Positions 39,621 through 51,900 of a stretch of 64,000 bases of DNA are shown piece by piece. A program made the translations under genes and the position numbers. The notes beneath the pieces were generated by a model. It searched no databases, was not told the origin of the DNA, and was given only the letters and a program-made list of their open reading frames with translations. How positions within the stretch are numbered: the first letter of the stretch is position 1; each line of letters begins with the position of its first letter. Source of the stretch: Seriola aureovittata (lineage: Eukaryota; Chordata; Actinopteri; Carangiformes; Carangidae); NCBI RefSeq assembly GCF_021018895.1, contig NC_079373.1:9644501-9708500 (forward strand), in the 5' to 3' direction.

Positions 39621-40422
39621 CCATTAGCAAAATGCCAGCAATTTGCCAATATGTTACACTGGAAAGTCTCACCAGTAAAAAGGCAACGTATACAGTATGC
39701 AAGGCTTTAATTTTGACGTGTGGCACTGGTGTTAGGACACTTAGTGTAGGAAGTGTTATTTATCTTTTCATGAATGACAGTCAGATTAGATAATTAATTA
39801 AAAATGGTAGACCAAAAGCAGCAGATGTCAATTCACACGATGCGACCTATTTCCAGGATAGACAGATTCCCTGATGCTGAAACACTTAAGGTCACAATAA
39901 TACTATCTTTCCAGTGACATGGCACACATGGACACAGTCCAGTCATGGCTTGCAATCTTTCATGTCTTGCATGATGTACATACATGATTAATAGGGGATG
40001 CCACCTAGTAACACCAACATCATCTTTTTGTTTTGCTTCACCATGTTTACAGTTGTGTGTGGAAGAGAAATCCGTACCTCTACAACATACAGAAATAATC
40101 ATAGTCATCAAGCTAGGTGAGAGAAGGCTAAAAAATACTGACCAGCTAGTCTTTTTGTCAAGAGGTCGCAAAGCATCCTAGATTCTGTGTCGGTTCTCTG
40201 CCACAGTGATACTCAGAATAAAACGTGCAACGATCTCGTCTGATGCTTATTTTTGTTCGTAACCCTCAATGTCTTTCAGGTCAGGCCATTATCAAGCTGA
40301 TGCTGTGTTCTCTAATAGCTACATTAGACAGAGTTTAACAGGTTGCAGCTGCATTAGACAATAACAGATGATCAGAGGGAATCAAAATATAAAACCTATC
40401 AGACCTGGGCCCTCTCTAGTCT

Positions 40423-40762
40423 TTAAAGGTGCTATATGTAAGTTTTTGCTAGTACTCTTGGTGTCAACTCTTGTTTTGCTTCTATTTCTATCACTTCTTA
40501 TCTTCTACTAAGGTTTATCTAAACTGACCTGCTAGCCCTGGTCCATGCCGTTACTTTGCGATAGTGTGTCACTTCAGTCTGCCCTCAGTTCAGCATGAGA
40601 GGATGAAGAAGTAGCGCTGCCCAGAAGCCACATTCTAACCTCTTGTTCAATGCAATGATGGCTGAAGCTCTTGGCAAGCAACCATTACCACCACCACCAC
40701 CACCTGTTCCCAGCAGGAAACCACAATCAGTGGCAGAGAAGACTTAGATATAGAACCTTTAA
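40423..40762. mobile_element. TTAA-flanked MITE, second family
   Basis: A 340-bp segment is bounded by TTAA (40423-40426 and 40759-40762). The 20-base ends, counted with the TTAA, match at 18 positions in inverted orientation: TTAAAGGTGCTATATGTAAG against TTAAAGGTTCTATATCTAAG. There is no coding capacity. It contains a short (CCA/ACC) repeat near 40690. The ends are different from those of the 22.3-kb element, so it is a separate family. Confidence 0.68.
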
Positions 40763-43700
40763 TAATTATGTGATATATGATAACCAAGTAAATCTTATTA
40801 TAAGATACTTATTATAATTACATAATTTCTCCTATGCAATATTTGCTCTTTATAATTCTTTATATCTTTGTTGTATTTTCCTGTTCTGTTCCCTTTTTTA
40901 ATCACATTGTACCTCAATTATTTTACAAGTCTACAGTAATTAAAAGATAATTGAAATGTAATTACACATTAATTTGAGGTGTGTAAACTATTGTGTAACA
41001 AAAACCCTTCATCACCAATCGGCCTGTACGGGGATGAAGAGGATACATTAACATTTCCTCTACGACAAAGGTTGCATTTTATCTTCAACTGCTGCTCATC
41101 GATCTCAAGGAGTGTTTAATGTAGGAGGAGGTGAACATTGGCTTCTTTTCTTCCTCTCTCTCTTCTCTTTTGATTGAGGCACTTTCATCTCTCACCAACT
41201 GAACATGAATCCAAAGGGACACTGGGACTGAGGCCAAAGAAGACTGCCCTGTGGTCAAACCACAGGCAAAACCCAGGAGACCTCGGAATGTGGTCCTCCC
41301 TTATTTCTACAGTCTGTCCAACATCCTTTTATGTGCTGGATGAAAAAGCGAAATATTGGAAGAAAAATGGATTTCTTAAAAAAACAAAACAAACAAAAAC
41401 AAACTGGGGAAAAATAACAGGAGCAGCTTAGTAAACATAATTTTTCTCCACTTCAGTATGACTGCCCAGGTCCCTGTGAGGTTGGACCAGGAGCCCCCGA
41501 GTTTGTGGAAAGGGCAATTTAAATAGATCAGACAACAGCAGACCACTACAACATTTGAAACCAGCCACTCCACTAGCACTGAGCCAGCTCTGTTCTGGAG
41601 CAATCTGGAGCAAATCACAGTGGCACCAAATGCAAGTGTAGGATGCCTGCTGCAGAGAGAAGATAAAAGTCTGTGTGCTGGGTCCTCTGGGTCCGCCGGC
41701 TTCCATCCCACTAGCACGATTGCCTACTGATGTATGACATGCAAAGTGTGAACTTGAAATAAGACAGCCACTGACGGCCCATCTGCATCTTCTTTAGCCG
41801 ATGAGCTCAGGCCAGAGAGGATCCTCTTCACAGACACACCACACACACTGTGCCAAGGAGGTTGTGCACATGCAATGAGTGTGGTAAAGGCAAGGAAATG
41901 TAAAAGCTTGAGTATCAACAGGCACATGTGTACAGCACATCGATGGACGTCTACAGGCACTCAGAGTGAAAGGGGAGAAAAACTGTAGTGAATATCAGAT
42001 AGAGTGTGGGGACAGAGAGAAGAAGCTGGATGAAATATTAATGGGTATGAAATATTAACATCATTCTTCTATTGAACTCTCAAGTTTTGGGAATGCTGTG
42101 TTTTTGCAGCAGCATGTTTACTACTCTTTCAACTGGGAGGATTCCTGAAGAGCCGTCAGAAGGCTGTCAAGTGATCGGTAAAGTCTTACCTCATACACAC
42201 ATCCACTTTTCACTCTCTTCAGGATGCTTCTGATGAAACATACAGTGTGTTGAGTTGAAGGCGGAGAAGCTGTTTTGGACTGATGTGCTGTGTAATTATA
42301 GTCTGACAGCCAGAGGCTTGTAGATGGATCCCATGTAGGACAGGTACTTGTGGAGTGCTTGCATACATCATGGTACAGTTATTACAAACATACAATCCTA
42401 CATGTAATCCTAAAGACGCACGTACACCCAACCGTACTGATAAGCAGATACAAAAGACCTACACGTACTACCAAACAACTACACACCAACAACCAAGGAT
42501 AGTGAAAGCTCTTTCTTCTCCCTACACGCGCACACACACACGCAACTCCTCTCCACACACGTGCCATGCTCCATATCATGCAATGTGAAGATCCAGTGAG
42601 ATTTAGAGTTGATGACAGGCTTAAAAACATGCAATTATTTGCTCTTCTTAATCTTAATCACTTCTTGATAAGTGGTGGTCTCAGTGCGTCAAGTGGAAGG
42701 GAAACATGTATCTCAGTATGAGCGGGAGGTATCGAGTCCTTTTGATAATAGCAGATTGGAACTGAGGTTTTCTGAGGTTTGTTTTTATAAACAACACTCC
42801 GAAAGCCAAAGCTCAATGTACAATATAAAATTAAGAAAGGCAGCAAATCCTCACATTTGAGAGGATATAACTAGTTAAAGTTTCAACTACATTGACTGAT
42901 GGATTAATTGACAAATTGATTCCTCACTACCAAAGTTACAGCTTTGAATCTCTTCTAGACATTTGAACTCTGTCCCAAAGTGCAGTAAGTCGACTTGAAA
43001 TGCCCCAAGAACCAAGTGAAACATCTGCCCGGAAAAGTGCAATTATGAAACTGTCACCATCAGAATAACAACACCTGATGTATCTTCTGTGGACTTTAAT
43101 CGTCAGATTATCAGGTTGCCATGCCAGAGCGACAGATGCCCCCCTCTTCTTTACTGGAGGCTGTCAGGTACCACGATGCCCTCTGGCAATAATTGCACCT
43201 GACAAATGAGCCTTGACAAAGGAATGGAGGGTGTTCAACCTCTTACTGATCTGACAGAGCGACTTAATTGAAACTATCAATCAGAGCCACTATCCTCTAT
43301 CTTTGCTTTTCTGACTTTCACTCGTTCCTGCATAATCCATTTCTCCTCCTCACAGCTGAAAGAATTTATCTCCTCTCTGTCAGTCTCCCTGCCTCTCATG
43401 CTCACTTGCACACGCATATGAAGACCTATGTATGTGCACAAAATCAATACAAAAAAATATTGCTTTTCTCTGCAGGCTCTCCATCCTCATCATTCCCCCT
43501 ACAGCACGTAAACACATTACTTGATCATTACATTGTGACAGAGCTAATTAATACATCATCCCAGCATTTTCTGCTGTCTTTCTTTCAACAGTCTGCCTAT
43601 CTAACTCTGCAGCAGGTTGTGTGTTTAGTGCAGTGGCATCTAAAGTCCCTGAGCAAAAGCGTAGTAGCAGCTTTTGTCCAAATCACTACAGCCCCACACG

Positions 43701-43839
43701 GGATGTCACAGTCACTGGCAGGGAAGAGAGTATAGAGTCAGAACAAAAGGAAATACCTCCCCTCGCTGGAGAGGAAAGGGTTAAGCCTATTACAGAAGAC
43801 CAATCAGGACTGGGGGAGCACTGCAAACCTCCGCAGTAA

Positions 43840-43905
43840 GAGAGAGAGGGAGAGAGAGGGAACGAGGGAGTGAGGGAGAGAGAAGAGAGCAGAGCAGGAG
43901 ATATA
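43840..43905 (+). repeat. GA-rich low-complexity tract upstream of gpr22
   Basis: Imperfect GAGAGGGA repeats. It lies about 3.7 kb before the gpr22 coding exon, in a region that could hold its promoter. Confidence 0.7.
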
Positions 43906-46764
43906 GAGATACCAGGAGTGTAATGGTTTGCACTCCTATTCAGACACTTAGACAGGGAGGGAGCACAACAGAGAGTTGGTGAGATGAGGAGTATTCACAC
44001 ACCAGTCCACATGGATGGATAAAAGAAAAACAGGGGGGACAACGGGAGAAAAAGAAGAATCCCACCAACATCCCTGTCAGAACTAATCTCTGTGGACTTG
44101 TTTTTCTCTGTCTGGGACTCAGGAAGGAAAGAACATCTGTCAGTAGTGTGACCCTTGAATGTTCATGAATATTCAATCCTAATTCTTGGATTACTGCTGA
44201 AAGGAGCAGAAGATAAACCAGCAATTTGTATATGTCGACCTAGATCGTTGCAGACGTGGATGGAGAGGGGACAGCGTGGTGTATGGACCAGCCCCGGAGC
44301 ATCTGTGTTTACCCTGCATGGTGAGCTTTGCTGTGTTTTGATGGGGCACTCTACTTATGGGTATGATTTACAGCACTTAGCTGAGTAGAGCATATGTGAC
44401 AGCAGAAAACTCAATGCTAAATATCTGTGTCACAACAAACCAAATGCACATGATTTAAAACCAACAGTATAATTTCCTGAAAATCTTCAGCTATAAATTT
44501 TGTTGAAAGACTTTAATTTAGAAATATGATTCTGGTTAAAGTGAAACCTATATGAGCTACTCATTAAAAGGCATTCAGTCTAAAATTTGTAATTCCAAGT
44601 AGTTGCTACTGTAAACATCACATCCTAAAAGGCTTTTGCTAATTTGTTTATGCATGAGGATGGCTGTTTATTCCCATACTGTGAGCGCATCCGTTTGTGT
44701 TTTTTTTATTTGTGTGCTACACACACATATAATATAATATATAAAGTGTCAGGCTCTTATGATACGAGAAACTTCATATTCAATTGTGCACTTTCAAACT
44801 GTGCATCTACAACATGCATGATCGTCTCTCTTGCCTGGTGCTCCTTGCTCATTTCTGCTGACATTGTGGCATAGTAAAGTATCGCATCCATCACTGAGAC
44901 AACCTTGAACAGTGACCGACATGTTCCTCTGAAGAGATTACATGGATCACATATAGTGACATACGACGAGGCTTACATGTCTTTATGACAAGTTCCCCAA
45001 GGAATCACACTGCGCTACAGCTCTGAGCAAGTCTGCCCTATCATGAAAATTGTATGACCGTTTCAGCACCACTGTGGCTGCACAAATGGCAAACAATAAT
45101 TTACACTAAGCTTTTTCCTGTGGTAATTTATACTATAAACAACAAGAACAGCAAAACACTACTATGATTAATATTCCATCTGAAAATGGGAAGCTGAGAT
45201 GTAAAATACCACTTGCTTTTTCTACAAGCCCTGTATTGGTGCTACTGTTATGTTAATGCGTTAGCTAAGATGTTAAGTGCATCAGGCGATGCACAGGAAC
45301 ATGATAAGATATCAGAGGCTTGTTGCTATGCTAATAAGAGTTTCCTTGTCGCCTCTCTACTGAGGATATGTTTATTTTAACTAACGCATCCCCCACACTT
45401 CCCTCTCTTACTCCTCCTACTCTTTCTCTCCTTATCGCTCTCTCTCTATCATCCATTACTCTCTCTCTCTTTAGGTCACTGTGAGAGAAAGATGTGAAAC
45501 TGAAGGACAGACAGATGATGCTATGTGCACTACTTCCTAAAGTCCAAGTATTGACTGGGATCTTTTTGCAAACCTACAAGGCAGGCTCTCTGCCTGATGA
45601 ACTCACTTCCACTACCTCATGAAGATGACCTTCTCCCCAATTGCTGATTCAACCTCCTTTCTCAACACATATAAATTAGAGTGACCACAAATGTCACAGT
45701 GATCACGCATGTCATGGTGATTGGACACATATGCACTCTAATAATCTGCTCCACTCGCGCCATCTCCAGTGATTGAGGGTTCAGCATGTCAAGGGTCAAA
45801 CTGGAGGCCTGTGCTCGATTTACAAGTCAATGGCGGCTGGAGCCGGCCGTACAGAGACTGATGAGAATGGTGGAGAGTGAAGGCCTGTTCCATTAGTGAT
45901 CCCAGGAGAGACATGGGCCTGGACGCTGCCCGGACGCACTGACCTCTCCTGGACCGATTCTGGACATTACTATGCTGTACACTGGAGAATCTGCATGGTT
46001 GTCTGACAAACTCTTGGAGTACAAGCTAATGGATATAACTATTTTTCTATATTGACACATCTGACTACTTCTCACTGAGGACAAAAAAAGCAAAAAGCAA
46101 GGATTTGGATCGTACTATGAGCAGTACATTCCAGCCCTCTGCAGAGGAAAGAGCCTGTATTTCTTTGTGTTCTTGGTTGGCTGTGTTTCTCCTGCCTGGG
46201 AATATCATGAGATTATAAACAGGAGGTGGCTCCGACATCTTATCCCTGTTCCACTCATCCATCAGTGCTCCCACCATCACCAAAGCAAACGGACCGGAGA
46301 TCTGAGAAAAGGCCCATAGAGGACATTAGCCCATATTCTCAGACATCCACTGGGCGCAGGTGGCTGATTCCTTAGCTGCCTTACCATTGTGGTCAGGAAG
46401 AAAACGCTGGCAGCCCACAGACAGTTTTTGGTGAGACAGGTGCTTTTCTGGCTGTCAGCCTCTCTGGGAGGGGCAACTAGTGATAGGAAAAGCCTCGCTG
46501 GGGGGCTCTGCTGGAGCAGAAACACTTTTCCAGGGGCTATGTTTGGATGTGATGCTTGTCTCTGTGGATCTAACATGGACTCTATGGCCTGATTACACAG
46601 CCCTGGTATTCAGATAGTGCTGGAGGGAAGGGTAAATATTGCAAAAACATTTTTTTCTATAATGCCATTAAGATTTGATTCATTTCTCTAGGGTGGGAGG
46701 GGTCCAGTGCATGTGTATTACATTTTTCTCTTCCAACATTAATTACAGTCCCAATTACCAAGTG

Positions 46765-46786
46765 TTTTTTTTTTTTTTTTTTTTTT
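46765..46786 (+). repeat. Poly(T)22
   Basis: 22 consecutive T. On the minus strand it could be the tail of a retroposed sequence, but no body was recognised. Confidence 0.9.
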
Positions 46787-47559
46787 GGTGATCTCATTAG
46801 TCCTTCTATTATTTGAGTCTTGTCTGAACAAACATCCTGTATTTTAAAGTGCTTCTCTGAGAGTTGGAGGCCTGCTGGTGATGAGATAAACATGGAGTTC
46901 TGGCAGAATATTCTTGTCAGTCATAAACCACTTCCAGTTGCTTTCACTTGGCATGTCTAAAATGCTGTCAGAAATTATGGGTTCACTTAGCTTTGTGTAA
47001 TATTAATCCAGTTTGAATGGTGCTAAAATCTACTTCCTTCATTGTTGCCTTCCTCCTCCCCTTTTCATGACCTCTGGTCTATATTCATTATGTAAACTGT
47101 AAAGGCCCAAACATTATTACTATCTCAGCTTGAATGTGTTCAATAGAGGCTCAAAAGTACTCTAAGCCACAAGTAAGCTGCTACAAAGCCAAAACATACC
47201 AAGCCATTAGGACTACGTGTTTGTTCGAAGGGTCTCTGTTATATGATGTGACCCTGCTTTGGATGCAACTGTCTGATCAAGGATGGTGATAAGGAAAGTA
47301 GAGGCTGATCGAGGTGAGATAGCTGCTAGTTAGTCATGCCAGGTGCATAGTGAGACAATCTGGAGGGTATGAAAGGAAAAAAGTTCAAGCACTATTACAG
47401 TTTTTCTACTCTCAGCATTCCTCGTTTGAACTCAAAAGGCTTCCTTATTATTTGATAACTGGCAGCATTGCGTCTGACAAGATTTCTCAAATGTGTGTTA
47501 ATTATAGCTTTCTAGAGATGCACGCACAGAGAAACTCTTCATTTTCCTCTTCATAAATT

Positions 47560-47584
47560 CTCTCTCTCTTCTCCCTACATGCAG
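47560..47584 (+). promoter_or_regulatory. Splice acceptor before gpr22 coding exon
   Basis: A run of CT repeats and pyrimidines ends in ACATGCAG, directly followed by GATA and the gpr22 ATG. This is a textbook 3' splice site and implies at least one upstream 5' UTR exon. A possible donor (CATG|GTGAGC, after 44320) lies 3.3 kb upstream but cannot be paired with it from sequence alone. Confidence 0.6.
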
Positions 47585-47588
47585 GATA

Positions 47589-48905
47589 ATGCATATCCTT
47601 CCCTACCTGGAACAAGAAGCCACCATGAGCAACGTCACAGTCACCGATAACACTGAACCTGTCAGCCGTACCATGAGTCCGGCAACCCCCAGCCCGTATC
47701 CCTACCCTGTCAGTTTTCAGGTCTCCCTGACTGGCTTCCTCATGCTGGAAATCCTCCTGGGCCTGAGCTCAAACCTCACTGTGCTTGCTCTCTACTGTAT
47801 GAAGTCGAACCTCATTAGTTCTGTCAGTAACATAGTCACAATGAACCTCCATGTGTTGGATGTGCTGGTTTGTGTGTGCTGTATCCCGCTCACCATTGTG
47901 GTGGTGCTGCTGTCCCTGGAGGGCGACACTGCCCTCGTCTGCTGCTTCCATGAGGCCTGCGTCTCCTTCGCTAGTGTTGCCACTGCTGCTAATGTGCTTG
48001 CCATCACCCTCGATCGCTACGACATCTCAGTCAAACCAGCCAACCGGGTGCTGACCATGGGCCGTGCCCTGGCCCTGCTGGCTGCCATTTGGGTGCTATC
48101 CTTTGCTAGTTTCCTCGTACCCTTTATTGAGGTGGGCTTCTTCGCCAAGGGCCATGCTGAGCTGAACCAGACAGTGGTGGAGAATGTGGTTCACACTAAC
48201 CAGTACTACACAGAACTTGGGCTCTATTATCATTTGCTTGCTCAGATTCCTATTTTCTTCTTCACTGCCGTTGTCATGCTCATCACCTACTCAAAGATCC
48301 TGCAAGCACTCAATATTCGCATTGGCACACGTTTCCACGCTTCACAGAAGAAGAAGGCTCGCAGGAAAAAGCGTCCATCCATGACAGCCATGACAACGCA
48401 GCAAGAGGCAACAGATGGATCCCAGAGCAGTGGCAGCCGCAACCCCACGCTGGGCATGCGTACCTCTGTCTCTGTAATCATTGCCTTGCGCAGGGCTGTT
48501 AAACGCCACAGAGAGAGGCGAGAGCGCCAGAAAAGAGTTTTCAGGATGTCCCTCCTTATTGTGTCTACATTCCTTCTGTGCTGGACACCCATCACGGTAC
48601 TCAACACAGTCATCCTGAGTGTGGGCCCCAGTGACCTAATGGTCAAGTTGAGACTGGGCTTTCTGGTCATGGCTTATGGGACCACTATCTTTCACCCTCT
48701 ACTCTACGCTTTCACTAGGCAGAAGTTCCAGAAAGTCTTGAAAAGCAAGATGAAGAAGAGAGTGGTGTCCATTATTGAGGCAGATCCTACACCTAATAAT
48801 GCCATCATCCACAACTCCTGGATCGACCCCAAGAGAAACAAAAAGGTGACATTTGAGGACAAAGACACCCGACAGAAATGTCTGTCTTCTGAGGATGTGG
48901 AGTGA
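47589..48905 (+). CDS. gpr22: G protein-coupled receptor 22 (orphan class A GPCR)
   Basis: A 438-codon single coding exon encodes an orphan rhodopsin-like receptor. Identity rests on near-continuous similarity to mammalian GPR22, including the stretches VSFQVSLTGFLMLE, SNIVTMNLHVLDV, ITLDRYDISVKPANR, RTSVSVIIALRRAVKRHRER, and AYGTTIFHPLLYAFTRQKFQ. Seven membrane segments lie at about 45-68, 82-106, 118-140, 158-180, 208-234, 320-343 and 353-375. DRY is at 142-144, CWTP at 331-334, and HPLLY (369-373) replaces NPxxY, which is normal for this family. N-glycosylation sites are NVT (15-17) and NQT (193-195). Loop 3 (about 236-318) is long and basic. The ATG lies four bases after a strong pyrimidine tract and acceptor AG (47583-47584), so an untranslated upstream exon is expected; the alignment of the N-terminus supports this start. 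There is no cysteine between TM4 and TM5. Mammalian GPR22 is expressed in heart and brain and couples to Gi; that is family knowledge. Confidence 0.95.
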   Translation: MHILPYLEQEATMSNVTVTDNTEPVSRTMSPATPSPYPYPVSFQVSLTGFLMLEILLGLSSNLTVLALYCMKSNLISSVSNIVTMNLHVLDVLVCVCCIPLTIVVVLLSLEGDTALVCCFHEACVSFASVATAANVLAITLDRYDISVKPANRVLTMGRALALLAAIWVLSFASFLVPFIEVGFFAKGHAELNQTVVENVVHTNQYYTELGLYYHLLAQIPIFFFTAVVMLITYSKILQALNIRIGTRFHASQKKKARRKKRPSMTAMTTQQEATDGSQSSGSRNPTLGMRTSVSVIIALRRAVKRHRERRERQKRVFRMSLLIVSTFLLCWTPITVLNTVILSVGPSDLMVKLRLGFLVMAYGTTIFHPLLYAFTRQKFQKVLKSKMKKRVVSIIEADPTPNNAIIHNSWIDPKRNKKVTFEDKDTRQKCLSSEDVE

Positions 48906-48936
48906 AGCAACTCATTATCTTTACGGTATACGGTCA

Positions 48937-48942
48937 ATAAAA
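48937..48942 (+). terminator. Candidate poly(A) signal of gpr22
   Basis: AATAAA occurs 32 bases after the gpr22 stop codon. Further copies follow near 49069 and 49245, so a longer 3' UTR ending after one of these is equally possible. Confidence 0.4.
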
Positions 48943-48949
48943 GCAGCTA

Positions 48950-51900
48950 AAACTGACATCAGGTCATGATGAAAAAGGGAAAATATTAATCCAAAGCAGT
49001 AATGTAAGTAATTTGTGTAATAGAATGTACAAAAACAAGAGGTGGATAATTTATTACTATTTATTGAGAATAAAAGTAGGTTTCATAGATATACCATATA
49101 CTGTACTGTAGATATTGCATGGCTTTTTGTAACAGTAACAACATAAAGTACATTGTGTACATACATGATACATGTACAGCATAGGGTAAACAAGGTATAT
49201 AAATAGAGAGAGAGAAGTAGGAATTGTTATGTATATGTATATTTATAATAAATTTTGTGTTCACTCACCTAACGCTGCCAAAAGCTTCTTATTCTCCCCC
49301 CAAGTAAAGTGTTTGTGATTCTGTAACAGCTGTGAGATTACTCCCATTCATCACCACCATGCCACTTGCTCCGACACCAGACCCTGCAGTCCTCTGTGAC
49401 CACTGACCTTATTGCCTGGGAGCCCTCGGAGGCAAGGCCCTCGAGTTGAGACTGTAGGTATGGGGATACAATAAAGGCGGACAGGTGCAACATGGAGAGA
49501 TAGGACTGGAAAGGAAGTAGTGAAATAGTGTATGTTATGTTCCTACAGCAGAAAAGCTATGGGGGTACTGTTCACAATCATTGCTTTCAGAGTTGAAGAA
49601 CACTCGCATTCCTGAAACACAACAGAACGCCATGGTTCCCATCATCTCATTTGACATAAACCAGATGTAATCAAAACCTAGTCTGTTTCATAACAGCCAC
49701 CACTTTGAGCCAAATGGAAAATCTACAGTTGCCTTATTTTGGTATGATGAATTGAGCGTGACTTTATGGTGGGACAGGATATGTGACAGGGAAAGCACAT
49801 ATTAGACACAATGAAAAAATTGGAACAAATATTTTGTTTTAATTCCTAAAGTGGATAGAATCCTCTGATGATACGTTCTCAGAAAGAAATGATTAAATCA
49901 AACTAAAGGAAAATGTTGAAACTGGTTGTACTATCAAATTGTTTGTTTTTAATAACACTAGCCCAACGTCAATGCTCTCCAAATAAGCACATCCATAACT
50001 GCAATAACAGCCTACTGCGAAAATATTGAAGCTTAATAAAAGATTCTGTTCACAACACACAATAATAGACAATGAAGTTCTTCTTATCTGCCTGTGTATG
50101 TCTACCAATAGTGCGTGTCTTCTTTTGTTTGTCAAGGAATAAGGCAGTGAATCTGTATTTCCCAAGTGGCTGCTGCTGCTGTTAGATTATAATGCAGCCA
50201 ACCTTGTATTTTTGGCTCAACTTGTATCTGAGTTTGGCCTAAATAATTAGGAATAATTTATTCATACAGCTGCAGAAGAATTTCACTAGTAAGAATCTAC
50301 AAAAAAAAAAGAAAAAAACAACTGTCAGCTTATTACAGTCAGTCTGCACTCTCTAACACTGAATCTAGATGCACAGTTACATTATCTATTAGCATATAAA
50401 GCCAGGCTCAGCTAGCCCAGTGGCTCACTTCATAACAATCCCCAGGTCAAGGATTACATTCAGTCTAAGATGTGGATATATGCAGTCTGTTCACATGCAT
50501 GCATAAAGGTACACACACACACACAAATGCGTGCGTACACTGTACTCCTCAGTATATCTCAGTAATGAGCTTATTATGCCTTTGCTGTCACAGGTACAGT
50601 AGAAAATTGAAGAGCCCTTTAGATCCTGAGAGCAGAGGGCTGTTGGCTACCAGAGCGGTTACACAAACCCGATCGGACGCTTCTCTGGCTGTCAGTGTGT
50701 GGTTTGTAGCACAACAGAGAGCGCTGATATGGGAATATTGATGCAGGCAAGGTTCTTTATGGCCCTGCTGTAAACAGGCAGTGTGGATGTCACGGTGCCT
50801 TGAGGGCACGTCTGTGATTGAGAGTGGAGATGGGATCACAGCCAGCGACAGATTAGCCGACAGGGGAAGGAAAATGACTTATGAGATGAAACATTGAGCC
50901 AAAGAATAAATGCCTAATGTATACAAGTCCAAATTTTTGAAGGCAAAAACATCAAAGGTGGGATATCAACATACAAATGTATAGACATATTTTTGTTACC
51001 ACTATAACAATGATACACAACTGCCAGCTGTGTCCCGCTCCTGGTGAATACATAAATTAGACCCCTGCTCAAATGTCAGGTACTATTCTAAACTTCATCA
51101 GCTTCTGCTACTGAAAAAAAAATCATTTGTATTGATTACCTTCTAAAATTACCTCTCAAAGGCCAATACTATTTGCACCAACTAGACTTTGAGGTCACAG
51201 TTTGCTTTCCATCCTGAAGTGCAGCCACACTGAACAAGTCAAAAAGGCTTTTTCGAGCACAAACAACAGGCTGATGTTCTGACTTGAATTGCCACTTTGT
51301 CAACATTACATTGTTAAGTCTGACATTTGCTTCTCATTAGTCATTTTGCTCTCACTAATCACTGAGACTGATGTATCTGTTCCCTTGATGTCATTTTCAG
51401 CCAACTCAGAAGCTGTGTGAGTACTGGGAGCAGTTAGCTTCATGTATTGTTCTGTAGTTCATATGAAATGAACTATTTGTACAAAGCAATGTTGTGAAAC
51501 AAAAAAGTTTTTAAATCACCTTTTAAGAAATGCCTTTAATGCATGGTGGTGGTCTGAGTGAAGAGCTGTTTTTGGTCACCTTTATTTAGAGCCTTGATGG
51601 CTCGACCTTTTCTATCGACGCTTGTTGCTATATCTGTTTGGATTCTGGCTCTGGAACAGTTATATCACATTTATAACCTTGGCCCCCACCAATAAAAAAA
51701 TACCAACTGGCTCACTAGTTTCTCCAACTGGATGAAAAGCTATTCACAAGAGCAACAACAGAGCTTTGGAAACTCTCAGAAAAATGTTTAAATGTGAGCA
51801 GCAATTCAGACGCCTGTAGCCAGGCAGCATCTCACTTTGACCAAAATACTATCCAGAGCCTTTGGGCATATTGTAAAATGTTTTTGGTGGACATTAGACT

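Larger units (their letters stand above)
24961..40422. other. Gene-poor stretch with simple repeats and diffuse repeat remnants
   Basis: No supported gene in about 15 kb. Frames up to 170 codons (for example 32985-33497 minus and 28567-29031 plus) show no family similarity. Several moderately GC-rich, less repetitive patches (28.5-29.0, 32.9-33.5 and 35.6-36.5 kb) could be conserved non-coding elements, but this cannot be judged without alignments. Confidence 0.45.
40763..47559. other. Upstream region of gpr22, possible 5' UTR exons and regulatory DNA
   Basis: No coding exon recognised. The 43.1-44.4 kb part is less AT-rich, has the GA tract and a splice-donor-like CATG|GTGAGC after 44320. 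The 45.8-46.6 kb part is also GC-richer. If gpr22 has a remote untranslated exon, these are the best places to look. Confidence 0.35.

Noticed and set aside
43268..43735. 155-codon plus-strand open frame
   Set aside because: No family match; low-complexity Ser/Leu/His content.
50401..50465. tRNA-derived SINE or tRNA
   Set aside because: A weak A/B-box-like phrase, but no foldable cloverleaf and no retroposed tail.
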